From positions 744,001 to 808,000 of the forward strand of contig NW_027490120.1 of the NCBI RefSeq assembly GCF_050948175.1: a stretch of 64,000 nucleotides of DNA, written 5' to 3'. The number at the start of each line of letters is the position of its first letter. Within the stretch, counting starts at the first letter, position 1. Positions 27,138 through 39,960 of this stretch are shown here, in pieces. Source of the stretch: Xylocopa sonorina (lineage: Eukaryota > Arthropoda > Insecta > Hymenoptera > Apidae). Below the pieces are notes generated by a model. That model was not told the origin of the DNA. It saw only the letters and a list, made by a program, of their open reading frames with translations, and did no database searches. The translations under genes and the position numbers were made by a program.

Positions 27138-29100
27138 TGAGGTGAATACGAGGTATACATAACACTCCACAATGAATATTATATCTTATCATGAAACCAA
27201 GGAATGAGGATCGATTTCGTATTTTAAGAAGCATTAGAACTCCTTTGCTACGATACGTAGACATCTGCAAATGCTATTTCCTAGCAGGGAGGTGACGCAT
27301 TTACAGTCTTTGGAAGTGAATACGAGGTATACATAACACTCCACAATGAATGTTATATCTTATCATGAAACACAGAAATGAGATGCGATATCGCGTTTTA
27401 AGAAGCGTTAGAACTCTATTGCTTCGATACCTAGACATCTGCAAACGCTACTTCCTAGCAGGGTAGTGTCGCATTTACATTCACTTGAAGTGTAGACGAG
27501 ATATACTTAACACTACACGATGAATATTATATCTTATCCTGAATCATAGAAATGAGATGCGATATCGCGTTTTAAGAAGCATTAGAACTCTATTGCTGCT
27601 ATACGTAGACATCTGGAAACGCTATTTCCTGGCAAGTATGTGTGGGATTTACATTGTTTAAAGTGCAGGCGAGGTATACATAACACTTCGTAATGAACAT
27701 TATATCTTATCACGAAACACAGGACTGCGACGGGATATCGCGTTTTAAGAAGCATTAGAACTCCATTGATTCGATACGTTCACATCTGGAAACTCTGATT
27801 CCTACCAAGGAAGTGTGACATTTACATACTTTTAAAGTGTAGACGAGGTACACGTAACACTTCGCAATGAATATTATATCTTATCACGAAACATAGAAAT
27901 GAGATGCGATATCTCGTTTTAATAAGCATTAGAACTCTAGTGCTTCGATACGTAGACATCTGCCAACGCTATTTCCTAGCAAGGAAGTGTCGCATTTACA
28001 TTCATTTGAAGTGTATGCGAGGTATACAAGACATTTTGCAATGAATATTACATCTTACCATGAAACATGGAAATGAAATGCAATATCGCGTTTTGGGAAG
28101 CATTAGAACTCTAATGCTACGATACGTAGATATCTGCCAACGCTATTTCCTAGCAAGGAAGTGTCGCATTTACATTCATTTGCAGTGAATAGGAGGTATA
28201 CTTAACACTGCACAATGAATATTATATCTTATCATGAAGCATAGAAATGAGATGCGATATCTCGATTTAAGAAGCATTAGAACACTACTGCTACGATACA
28301 TAGACATCGGCAAACGCTATTTCCTAGCAAGGAAGTGTCGCATTTACATTCTTTTGAAGTGGGTATGAGGTATACATGACACTTCGCAATGAATATTATC
28401 CTTATCATGAGACATAGAAATGAGATGCTATATCGCGTTTTAAGAAGCATTGGAACTCTATTGCGTCGATACGTAGATATCTGCAAACACCATTTCCTAG
28501 CAAGGAAGTGTCGCATTTACATTCCTTTGAAGTGAATACGAGGTATACGTAACACTCCACAATGAATATTATATCTTATTACAAAACATAGAAATGAGAT
28601 GCGATTTCGCGTTTTGAAATGCAATAGAAATCTAATGCTACGATACGCAGACATCTGCAAACGCTACTTCCTAGCAAGGAAGTGTCGCATTTACATTCAT
28701 TTTTAGTGAAGACGAGGAATACGTGACACTTCACAATGCGTATTATAACTTATCAAGAAAAATAGGAATGATATGCGATATCTCGTTTTAAGAAGCATTA
28801 GAACTCTATTGCTTCGATTCGTAGACATCTGCAAACGCTATTTCCTAGCAAGGAAGTGTCGCATTTGCATTCATTTGAAGTGTATGCGATGTATACGTGA
28901 CACTTCGCAATAAATATCATATCTTATCACGAAACATAGAAATGAGATGCGATATCGCGTTTTGAGATGCAATAGAAATCTAATGCTACGATACGCAGAC
29001 ATCTGCAAACGCTATTTCCTAGCAAGGAAGTGTCGCATGTACATTCTTATGAGGTGAATACGAGGTATACATAACACTCCACAATGAATATTATATCTTT
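27138..29100. repeat. Mosaic copy (P' joined to Q')
   Basis: This is the second copy of the P and Q segments, joined directly at about 27923. Few substitutions separate it from the source (for example tacaatcttt versus tacagtcttt, aacacttctg versus aacactactg). The simplest history is a duplication of about 3.3 kb followed by loss of eight monomers in the copy, or exchange between misaligned monomers. Confidence 0.85.
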
Positions 29101-29548
29101 TCGTGAAACATAGAAATGAGATGCGATATTGCGTTTTGAGAAGCATTAGAACTCCATTGCTACGATACGTAGACATCTGCAAACGCTATTTCCTAGCAGG
29201 GAAGTGTCGCATTTACATACTTTTGAGGTGAATACGAGGTATACATAACACTCCACAATGAATATTATATCTTTTCGTGAAACATAGAAATGAGATGCGA
29301 TATTGCGTTTTGAGAAGCATTAGAACTCCATTGCTACGATACGTAGACATCTGCAAACGCTATTTCCTAGCAAGGAAGTGTCGCATTTACCTTCATTTGA
29401 AGTGTATGCGAGGTATACGTGACACTCCGCAATGAATAATATATCTTACCATGAAACATAGGAATGAGAAGCGATATCGCGTTTTGAGATGCAATAGAAA
29501 TCTAATGCTACGATACGCAGACATTTGCATACGCTACCTCCTAGCAAG

Positions 29549-31288
29549 GAAGTGTCGCATTATATTCATTTGATGTGTATGAGATGTATACGTGACACTT
29601 CGCAATGAATAATATATCTTACCATGAAACATAGGAATGAGATGCTATATCTCGTTTTAAGAAGTATTAGAACTCTTTTGCTTCGAAGCGTAGACATCTG
29701 CAAACGCTATTTCCTAGCAAGAAAGTGTCGCTTTTACATTCATTTGAAGTGTATGCGATGTATACGTGACACTTCGCAATAAATATTATATCTTATCATG
29801 AAACATAGAAATGAGATGCGATATCGCGTTTTGAGATGCAATAGAAATCTAATACTACGACACGCTGAAATCTGCAAACGCTATTTCCTAGCAAGGAAGT
29901 GTCGCATTTACATTCTTTTGAGGTGAATACGAGGTATACAAAACACTCCACAATGAATATTATATCTTATCGTGAAACATAGAAATGTGATGTGATATCG
30001 CGTTTTAAGAAGCATTGGAACTCTATTGCTACGATACGTAGACATCTGCAAACGTTATTTCCTAGCAAGGAAGTGTCGCATTTACATTCTTCTGAAGTGA
30101 ATACAAGGTATACATGAAACTTTGCAATGAATATTATATCTTATCATGAAACATAGAAATGAGATGCGATATCGCGTTTTGAGAAGCATTAGAACTCTAT
30201 TGCTACGATACGCAGACATCTGCAAACGCTACTTCCTAGCAAGGAAGTGTCGCATTTACATACTTTTGAGGTGAATACGAGGTATACATAACACTCCACA
30301 ATGAATATTATATCTTTTCGTGAAACATAGAAAAGAGATGCGATATTGCGTTTTGAGAAGCATTAGAACTCCATTGCTACGATACGTAGACATCTGCAAA
30401 CGCTATTTCCTAGCAGGGAAGTGCCGCATTTACATACTTTTGAGGTGAATACGAGGTATACATAACGCTCCACAATGAATATTATATCTTTTCTTGAAAC
30501 ATAGAAATGAGATGCGATATTGCGTTTTGAGAAGCATTAGAACTCTAATGCTACGATGCGTAGACATCTGCAAACGCTATTTCCTTGCAAGGAAGTGTCG
30601 CATTTACATTCATTTGAAGTGTATGCGATGTATACGTGGCACTTCGCAATAAATATTATATCTTATCATGAAACACAGAAATGACATGCGTTAACGCGAT
30701 ATAAGTAGCATTAGAACACTATTACTTCGATTCGTAGACACCTGCCACCACTATTTAATAGCAAGGAAGCGTCGCATTTACATTCTTTTGAAGTGAATAC
30801 GAGGTATACATGACACTTCGCAATGAATATTATACCTTATCATGAAGCATAGAAATGTGATGCGATTTCGCGTTTTTAGAAGCATTAGAACACTATTTCC
30901 GCGATACGTAGACATCTGCAAACGCTATTTCCTAGCAATGAAGTGTCGCATTTACATTCAGTTGAAGTGTATGCGAGGTATACAAGACACTTCCCAATGA
31001 ATATTATATTTTATCATGAAACATAGAAATGAGATGCGATATCGCGTTTTGAGAAGCATTAGAAATCTAATGCTACGATACGTAGACATCTGCAAACGAT
31101 ATTTCCCACCAAGGAAGTGTCGCATTTACATTCTTTTGATGTCTATGCGAGGTATACATGACACATCGCAATGAATATTATATCTTATCATGAAACGTAG
31201 ATATGAGATGCGATATTGTGAATTAAGAAGTATTAGAAATCTATGGCTTCGGTATTTAGACATCTGCAAACGCTATTTCCTAGCAAGG
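29549..31288. repeat. Ten-monomer block X
   Basis: The 1740 bp (exactly ten monomers) recur at 38221-39960 with a constant offset of 8672 bp. It starts with a variant gtcgcattatattcatttg and ends with ttcggtatttagac. About five substitutions were noticed between the copies. In this copy the block is followed by two monomers and then the solo LTR; in the other it joins block Y' directly. Confidence 0.88.
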
Positions 31289-31631
31289 AAGATTCGCATT
31301 TACATTCATTTGAAGTGTATGCGAGGTATACATGACACTTGGCAATGAATATTATATCTTATCATGGTACACAGAAATGATATGCGATATCGCGATTTAA
31401 GAAGCATCAGAAGCCTATTGCTACGATACGTAGACATCTGCAAACGCTATTTCCTATGAAGGAAGTGTCGCATCTACATTCATTTGAAGTGTAGACGAGA
31501 TATACATAGCACTGCATAATGAATATTATATCTTGTCATGGAGGATAGAAATGAGATGCGATATCCCGATTTAAGATGCATTAAATCTCTAATGCTTCTA
31601 TACGTAGACATCTGCCAACGCTATTTCCTAG

Positions 31632-31947
31632 TGTGACGTCAGGCGTAGCGCCTGCCACCCATTACATACGTCAGCATTCTCGTAACCTCCAGTATCGACC
31701 CCTGGACACAGGCAACCTGCAATACTCGCCTGAAGTATCGGCAACCAGCAGAGTTTGCGCGCGCACGACCGCACGCACTCAGTCGTACCTGCAAGGACCG
31801 CTGTCTCGCTCGCACCTACGAGCAACCCTATCGCCCTCTCATCAGGAATTCCGCCCAACAGAGAGAAGAAGCCGCAGTCCGTCGCCGCAATGGGTACTTT
31901 TCCAGTTCAGGGAATCTACGTTGCCTGAATCTACATACTATTTCTAG
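31632..31947 (+). pseudogene. LTR-encoded tail of pol (fossil reading frame)
   Basis: From the first bases of the solo LTR a frame of about 105 codons stays open and stops at 31947. It begins VTSGVAPAT and ends YYF. It corresponds to the in-frame pol extension in the decayed copy (GVTSGVPPAT from 2968) and the intact copy (GVTSGVPP, residues 1451-1555), which stop at the homologous place. Without the upstream pol it has no evident start, so it is a remnant of the Gag-Pol C-terminus, not an independent gene. The residues are rich in Ser, Arg, Pro and Thr and no known domain is visible. Confidence 0.5.
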
Positions 31948-32550
31948 AATAAGTCTATAATGCTCATAGATATAAGTACTCGACACGAATTGTAACACAC
32001 CACAACACACATGTAATTCTAAGTCCTTATTCTTAAGATTAGACGCTGGATGCGCCCAGGCTATCGGCATGAGCCGCTAGCCCCACCACGAGCCGCGAGT
32101 CCCCACTCACTGGACCGCGCGCACCCTACCACGAGCGCCTGCAACCGTAGCGCCTCGCGAACCGAGGAGGTCCCAGACGCGCCTCGAGAGACACATTCGA
32201 GTCCTCGGGCTTCTAGATTTAACATCGATCTTCCATCTCAAGCCGCCTCAATGTGGGGTCTAGGCTACGCGTTGCTATTTCCATTTTACTAGTTCTAACT
32301 TAGAATAATTTCACTTTTGTACAGTTTAACTTAGAATAGATTTTACTTTAGTTATTAAGTCCAATCTACAAGTTCTTTTACCAGTGCTACTAGTTCCTAT
32401 TCCAATAATTATTAAATCTAAACATAATATACTAGTTCTTACGTTAAAACATTATTCTTAAGCTACAAATTCTACAACGTATCCTTCCAACAACTGGGTT
32501 GCGTTTGTTCACCTTGAAGGAGTATAGAACTCAGCTTTGCGACGTTGCGA

Positions 32551-32569
32551 TAGAGCGGACCGCCGCTTA
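32551..32569 (+). other. Conserved LTR motif shared with intact element
   Basis: TAGAGCGGACCGCCGCTTA is identical in sequence and element orientation to two copies, 87 bp apart, in each LTR of the intact element (minus strand: 49716-49734, 49803-49821, 57049-57067, 57136-57154). It can fold through AGCGG/CCGCT. The rest of these LTRs is mostly too diverged to align by eye, so this looks like a retained functional element in the RNA or a protein-binding site. Confidence 0.6.
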
Positions 32570-32960
32570 TCCTTCTGAACATTGCCTGAAAGTACAGAGA
32601 AACTGGGTGAATGAAACGTGGATCCGGTTCGCGAAGAACACGTCGCGCGGGTCGTAAGAATTTTATTCGTTCACTTGTTCGTGAATACCTGGGAGATACA
32701 CCCCGAGTCCTCGTACAGCAGCAACCTGTCGTCATCGTTCCGGTTCTGTGACAGCTTTCCGAAGCGCCGATCAACGCCGATTCGCCTGCCTCTGCAGCCA
32801 ACGTCTCTGCAATATCCACAGTCTCCGCTGAATCTACTCTGTATCCAGACCGCTGTTTCCCGTTTTGTTGGAAGTAAATCAAAGTCACCTTCAACATCAA
32901 CCGACCGATCGCTGTATCTATACCTACCAACGACCTGGGTATCGTGACTGAAGCCAGCGA

Positions 32961-32969
32961 AAGGTAAGG
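32961..32969 (+). promoter_or_regulatory. 5' splice-site-like motif in solo LTR
   Basis: AAG|GTAAGG with GT at 32964, 159 bp before the LTR end, preceded by CCAGCGA as in the decayed LTR (TCAGCGA). It is the counterpart of the motif at 4258-4266. Confidence 0.5.
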
Positions 32970-33300
32970 CTTTTCCATCATATCGCGAGTGTTTTTACAG
33001 CGTCGCGTAAGCCAAAAATATCGGACCCGGTCGTAACGCGTTCCAGCGGACCGAAAACCGTATAAATAGGCTCGTGTCGTGAAGCCTCCGGATAAACGAA
33101 AAATTCCTTCGCCGGACGAGACAATAGCAAGGAAGTGTCGCATTTACATTCATTTGAAGTGAATACGAGGTATACATAACACTTCACAATGAATATTATA
33201 ACTTACCATGAATTATAGAAATGAGGACCGATATCGCTTTTTAAGAAGCATTAGAACTCTATTGCTACGATATCTAGACATCTACAACGCTATTTTCTAG

Positions 33301-36300
33301 CAAGGGGGTGTCGCATTTACATTCATTTGAAGTGTATGCGAGGTATATATGACACTTCGCAATGATTATTATATATTATCATGAAACATAGAAATGCGAT
33401 GCGATATTGCGTTTTGAGAAGCATTAAAACACTAATGCTACGATACGTAGACATTTGCAAACGCTATTTCCTAGCAAGGAAGTCACGCATTTACATTGTT
33501 TTGAAGTGAATACGAGGTATACATAACACTCCACAATGAATATTATATCTTATGATGAAACATAGAAATGAGATGCGATATCGCAATTTAAAAAGCATTA
33601 GAACTCTCTTGCTACGATACGTAGACATCTGCAAACGCTATTTCGTATCAAGGAACTGTCGCAGTTACATTCTTTTGAAGTGCATAAGAGGTATACATGA
33701 CACTTCGCAATGAATATTATATATTATCATGAAACATAGAAATGTGATGCGATATCGCGTTTTAAGAAGCACTAGAACTCTATTGTTTCGATACGTAGAC
33801 ATCTGCAAACGCTATTTAATAGCAAGGAAGAGTCGCATCTACATTCTTTTGATGTGATTACGAGGTATACATAATATTCAATAATGAATATCATATCTTA
33901 TCATGAAACATAGAAATGAGATACGTTATCGCGATTTAAGAAGCATTTGAACTCTATTGCTACGATACGTAGATATCTGGAAACGCTATTTCCTAGGAAG
34001 GAAGTGTCGCATTTACATTCTTCTTAAGTGAATACGAGGTATACATAACACTCCAAGATGAATAATATACCTTATCACGAAACATAGAAATGACATGCGT
34101 TAACGCAATATAAGAAGCATTAGCACTCTATTACTTCGATACGTAGACATCTGCAAACGCTATTTAATAGCAAGGAAGTATCGCATTTACATTCGTTTGA
34201 AATGTATGCGAGGTATAAGTGACACTTCGTAATGAATATTATATCATATCATGAAACATAGAAATGAGATTCTATATCGCGTTTGAAGAAGCATTAGAAC
34301 TATATTGCTACGATACGTAGACACCTGCAAACGCTATTTCCTAGGAAGGAAGTGTCGCATTTACATTCTTCTTAAGTGAATGCGAGGTATACATAACAGT
34401 CCACGATGAATATTATACCTTATCACGAAACATAGGAATGACATGCGTTAACGCGATATAAGAAGCATTAGCACTCTATTACTTCGATACGTAGACATCT
34501 GCAAACGCTATTTCCTAGCATGGAAGTGTCGCATTTACATTCTTTTGAAGTCAATACGAGGTATACATGACACTTCGCATTGAATATTATATCTTATCAT
34601 GTAACATAGAAATGAGATGCGATTTCGTGTTTTAAGAAGCACTAGAACTTAACTTCGTCGATGCGTAGACATCTGCAAACGCTACTTCCTAGCAAGGAAG
34701 TGTCGCATTTACATTCATTTGAAGCGTAGATAAGGAATACATAACACTTCGCAATGAATATTATATCTTATCATGAAACATAGAAATGAGATGCGATATC
34801 CCGGTTCAAGACGCATTAGAAATCTATTGCTTCGATACGTAGGCATCTGCGAACGATATTTCCTAGCAAGGGAGTGTCGCATTTACATTCTTTTGAGGTG
34901 AATACGAGGTATACATAACATTGCACAATGAATACTATATATTATCATGAAACATAGAAATGAGATGCGATATCGCGATATAAGATGCATTAGAACATTA
35001 TTGCTACGATACGTAGACATCTGCAAACGCTATTTCCTAGGAAGGAAGTGTCACATTTACATTCATTTGAAGTGTATGCGAGGTATACATGACACTTCGC
35101 AATGAATATTATATATTATCATGAAACATAGAAATGTGATGCGATATCGCGTTTTAAGAAGCATTGGAACTCTATTGCTTCGATACGTAGACATCTGGAA
35201 ACGCTATTTCCTAGCAAGGAAGTGTCGCATTTACATTCTTTTGAAGTGAACGCGAGGTAAACATGGCACTCCACAATGAATATTATATCTTATCATGAAA
35301 CATAGAAATGTGATGCGATATCGCGATATAAGAAGCATTAGGTCTCTACTTCGTCGATACGTAGACATCTGCAAACGCTATTTCCTAGGAAGGAAGTGTC
35401 GCATTTACATTCTTTTGAAGCGTATGCGATGTATAAGCGAAACTTCGCAATGTATATTATATCTTATGATGAAACATAGAAATGAGATGCGATATCGCAA
35501 TTTAAAAAGCATTAGAACTATATTGCTACGATACGTAGACACCTGCAAACGCTATTTCCTAGGAAGGAAGTGTCGCATTTACATTCTTCTTAAGTGAATG
35601 CGAGGTATACATAACAGTCCACGATGAATATTATACCTTATCACGAAACATAGGAATGACATGCGTTAACGCGATGTAAGAAGCATTAGCACTCTATTAC
35701 TTCGATACGTAGACATCTGCAAACGCTACTTCCTAGCAAGGAAGTGTCGAATTTACATTCATTTGAAGCGTAGATAAGGAATACAAAACACTTCGCAATG
35801 AATATTATATCCTATCATGTGACATAGAAATGAGATGCGATATCCCGTTTTAAGAAGCATTAGAACTATATTGCTTCGATACGGAGACATCTGCAAACGC
35901 TATTTCCTGGCAAGGAAGTGTCGCATTTACATTCTTTTCATGTGAATACGAAGTCTACATGACACTTCGCAATTATTATTAAATCTTATCTTGAAACATA
36001 GAAATGAGGAGCGATTTCGCGCGTTAAGAAGCATTAGAACCCTATTGCTACGATACGTAGACATCTGCAAACGCTATTCCCTAGCAAGGAAGTGTAGCAT
36101 TTACATTCTGTTGTGGCGAATACGAGGTATACATAACACTCCACAAGGAATATTATATTTCATAATGAAACATAGAAATGAGTTGCGATATCGCGTTTTG
36201 AAAAGCATTACAACTCTATTGCTACGATACGTAGACATCTGCAAACGCTATTTCCTAGCAAGGAACTGTCGCATTTGCTTTCGTCTGAAGTGAATACGAT

Positions 36301-38220
36301 GTATACATGAGACTTCAAAATGGATATTATATCTTATCATGAAACATAGAAATGAGAATCGATATCGCGTTTTATGAAGCATTAGAATTCTATTGCTTCG
36401 ATACGTAGAAATCTGCAAACGCTACTTAATAGCAAGGAAGTGTCGGATTTACATTCTTATGAAGTGAATACGAGGTATACATGACACGTCGCAATGAATA
36501 ATATATCTAATCATGGCACATAGAAATGAGATGCGATATCTCGTTTTAAGAAGCATTATAGCTCTCTTGCTACGATACGTAGACATCTGCTAACGCTATT
36601 TCCTAGCATCGAAGTATCGCGTTTACTTTCTTTAGAAGTGAATCCGAGGTATAAATGACACTTCGCAATGAATATTATTTCTTATAGTGAGACATAGTAA
36701 TGAGATGCGATATCGCGATTTAAGAAGCATCAGAACTCTATTGCTTCGATACGTAGACAACTGCAAACGCTACTTCCTAACAAGGAAGTGTCGCATTTAC
36801 ATTCGTTTGAAGTGAAGACTAGGTATACATGACACTTCGCAATGAATATTATATCTTATCATGAAACATAGAAATGAGATGCGACATCTCGTTTTAAGAA
36901 GCATTAGAACTCTATTGCTTCGATATGTAGATATCTGCAAACGCTATTTCCCAGCAAGGAAATGTCGCACTTACATTCATTGAAGTGTATACGAGGTATA
37001 CGTGACACTTCGCAATGAGTATTATATCTTATCATGAAACATAGAAATGAGATGCGATATCGCGATTTGAGAAGCATTAGATCACTAATGCTACGATACG
37101 TAGACATCTGCAGACTCTATTTCCTAGCAAGGAAGTGTCGCATTTACATTCAGTTGAAGTGTATGCGCGGTGTACATGACATTTCGAAATGAATATTATA
37201 TCTTATCATGGAATATAGAAATGAGATGCGATATCGCGACTTAAGAAGCATTAGAAAACTATTGCTTCCATACGCAGACAACTCGAAATGGATTTCCTGG
37301 CAAGGAAGTGTGGCATTTACATTCTTTTGATGTGCAGACGAGGTACACAAGGAAGTGTGGCGTTTACATTATTTTGAAGTGTAGACGAGGTATACATAAC
37401 GCTTCGCAATGAATATTATATCTTATCATGAAACATAGAAACGAGATGCGATATCGCGTTTTAAGAAGCATTAGAACTCTAATACATCGAAACGTAGACA
37501 TCTGGAAACGCAATACCTAACAAGGAAGTGTGGCATTTACATTCTTTTGATGTGTAGATTAGGTATACATAACACTTCGCAATGAATATTATATCATATC
37601 ATGAAACATAGAAATGAGATGCGACATCTCGTTTTAAGAAGCATTAGAACGCTATTGCTTCGATACTTTGACATCTGCAAACGCTACTTCCTGGCAAGGA
37701 AGTGTCGTATTTACATTCTTTTGAAGTGAATACGAGGTATACATGTAACTTCGCAATGAATATTATATCTGATCATGAAACATATAAATGAGGTGCGATA
37801 TCGCGTTTTGAGAAGCATTAGAACTCTATTGCTATTATACGTATACTTCTGCAAGCGCTATTTCCTAGCTAGGAAGTGTCGCATTTACATTCTTTTGTAG
37901 TGAATACGAGGTATACATGACAATTCGAAAAGAATATTATATCTTATCCTGAAACATAGAAATGAGATGCGATATCGCGTTTAAAGAAGCATTAGAACTC
38001 TGTAGCTTCGATTCGTAGACATCTGCGAACGCTATTTCCTAGCAAGGAAGTGTCGCATTTACTTTCTTTTTTAGTTTATGCGAGATATAAGTGACACTTC
38101 GCAATGAATATTATATCGTATCATGAAATATAGAAATTAGATGCGATATCGCGTTTTAAGAAGCATTAGAACTCTGTAGCTTGGATACGTAGACATCTGC
38201 AAACGCTATTTCCTAGCAAT
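33301..38220. repeat. Satellite block Y
   Basis: About 4.9 kb (28 monomer equivalents) recurs at 39956-44527. The offset is 6655 bp up to about 34610 and 6307 bp from about 34970 onward, so the second copy lacks 348 bp, exactly two monomers. Very few other differences were seen (for example cttttcatg versus ctttttatg). Confidence 0.9.
37301..37357. repeat. 47-bp remnant monomer
   Basis: The phrase caaggaagtg occurs at 37301 and again at 37348, so this unit is 47 bp instead of 174: gaggtacaca joins directly to aggaagtg, losing 127 bp. The duplicated copy is at 43608. A third unit with the same junction is at 48872-48919. All three carry a gtgtgg variant of gtgtcg. Confidence 0.8.
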
Positions 38221-39960
38221 GAAGTGTCGCATTATATTCATTTGATGTGTATGAGATGTATACGTGACACTTCGCAATGAATAATATATCTTACCATGAA
38301 ACATAGGAATGAGATGCTTTATCTCGTTTTAAGAAGTATTAGAACTCTTTTGCTTCGAAGCGTAGACATCTGCAAACGCTATTTCCTAGCAAGAAAGTGT
38401 CGCTTTTACATTCATTTGAAGTGTATGCGATGTATACGTGACACTTCGCAATAAATATTATATCTTATCATGAAACATAGAAATGAGATGCGATATCGCG
38501 TTTTGAGATGCAATAGAAATCTAATACTACGACACGCTGAAATCTGCAAACGCTATTTCCTAGCAAGGAAGTGTCGCATTTACATTCTTTTGAGGTGAAT
38601 ACGAGGTATACAAAACACTCCACAATGAATATTATATCTTATCGTGAAACATAGAAATGTGATGTGATATCGCGTTTTAAGAAGCATTGGAACTCTATTG
38701 CTACGATACGTAGACATCTGCAAACGTTATTTCCTAGCAAGGAAGTGTCGCATTTACATTCTTCTGAAGTGAATACAAGGTATACATGAAACTTTGCAAT
38801 GAATATTATATCTTATCATGAAACATAGAAATGAGATGCGATATCGCGTTTTGAGAAGCATTAGAACTCTATTGCTACGATACGCAGACATCTGCAAACG
38901 CTACTTCCTAGCAAGGAAGTGTCGCATTTACATACTTTTGAGGTGAATACGAGGTATACATAACACTCCACAATGAATATTATATCTTTTCGTGAAACAT
39001 AGAAAAGAGATGCGATATTGCGTTTTGAGAAGCATTAGAACACCATTGCTACGATACGTAGACATCTGCAAACGCTATTTCCTAGCAGGGAAGTGTCGCA
39101 TTTACATACTTTTGAGGTGAATACGAGGTATACATAACGCTCCACAATGAATATTATATCTTTTCTTGAAACATAGAAATGAGATGCGATATTGCGTTTT
39201 GAGGAGCATTAGAACTCTAATGCTACGATGCGTAGACATCTGCAAACGCTATTTCCTTGCAAGGAAGTGTCGCATTTACATTCATTTGAAGTGTATGCGA
39301 TGTATACGTGGCACTTCGCAATAAATATTATATCTTATCATGAAACACAGAAATGACATGCGTTAACGCGATATAAGTAGCATTAGAACACTATTACTTC
39401 GATTCGTAGACACCTGCCACCACTATTTAATAGCAAGGAAGCGTCGCATTTACATTCTTTTGAAGTGAATACGAGGTATACATGACACTTCGCAATGAAC
39501 ATTATACCTTATCATGAAGCATAGAAATGTGATGCGATTTCGCGTTTTTAGAAGCATTAGAACACTATTTCCGCGATACGTAGACATCTGCAAACGCTAT
39601 TTCCTAGCAATGAAGTGTCGCATTTACATTCAGTTGAAGTGTATGCGAGGTATACAAGACACTTCCCAATGAATATTATATTTTATCATGAAACATAGAA
39701 ATGAGATGCGATATCGCGTTTTGAGAAGCATTAGAAATCTAATGCTACGATACGTAGACATCTGCAAACGATATTTCCCACCAAGGAAGTGTCGCATTTA
39801 CATTCTTTTGATGTCTATGCGAGGTATACATGACACATCGCAATGAATATTATATCTTATCATGAAACGTAGATATGAGATGCGATATTGTGAATTAAGA
39901 AGTATTAGAAATCTATGGCTTCGGTATTTAGACATCTGCAAACGCTATTTCCTAGCAAGG
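38221..39960. repeat. Ten-monomer block X'
   Basis: This is the second copy of 29549-31288, joined directly to Y' at a shared cctagcaagg. Against the first arrangement, 2017 bp are missing at this join: the solo LTR plus about three monomers. Confidence 0.88.

Larger units (their letters stand above)
4431..31631. repeat. 174-bp satellite, array 1 (about 156 monomers)
   Basis: Head-to-tail monomers have a 174-bp period: catgaaacat recurs at 4521, 4695, 4869 and 5043. Typical landmarks, in order, are catgaaacatagaaatgag, GCGATATCGC, agaagcattagaactcta, cgatacgtagacatctgc, cctagcaaggaagtgtcgca, tttacattc, gaggtatacat and caatgaatattatatc. The unit is AT-rich with several perfect palindromes (GCGATATCGC, TACGTA, GTATAC, AATATT). 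Monomers vary at linked positions, for example cacttcgc versus cactccac, gttttaag versus gatttaag, and gcttcg versus gctacg. Neighbours are usually less alike than some distant copies. Phase starts mid-monomer beside the LTR at 4430 and stops at cctag beside the LTR at 31632. No coding function is supported. Confidence 0.97.
31632..33123 (+). mobile_element. Solo gypsy LTR
   Basis: The 1492-bp LTR starts TGTGACGTCAGGCG and ends GACGAGACA. It resembles the 2969-4430 LTR along its length in islands, including the terminal hairpin, the U3 reading frame ending TACTATTTC-stop, the GAGGTC...AGACGC block, the splice-donor-like site and the AGGCT/AGCCT hairpin. The satellite reads ...cctag before and atagcaagg after, so the monomer phase continues across it, with CTAG/ATAG as a probable 4-bp target duplication carrying one substitution. 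There is no gag or pol, so it was left by recombination between two LTRs. TATAAATA occurs at 33061. It is on the plus strand and is a different family from the intact element. Confidence 0.88.

Noticed and set aside
4431..31631. CRISPR-like array of regular repeats
   Set aside because: The repeat is continuous, with no unique spacers, 174 bp long and AT-rich, in a eukaryotic transposon setting.
32472..33143. 223-codon minus-strand frame in the solo LTR
   Set aside because: It runs from satellite into the LTR against its orientation, with no recognisable domain and no counterpart in the other LTRs.
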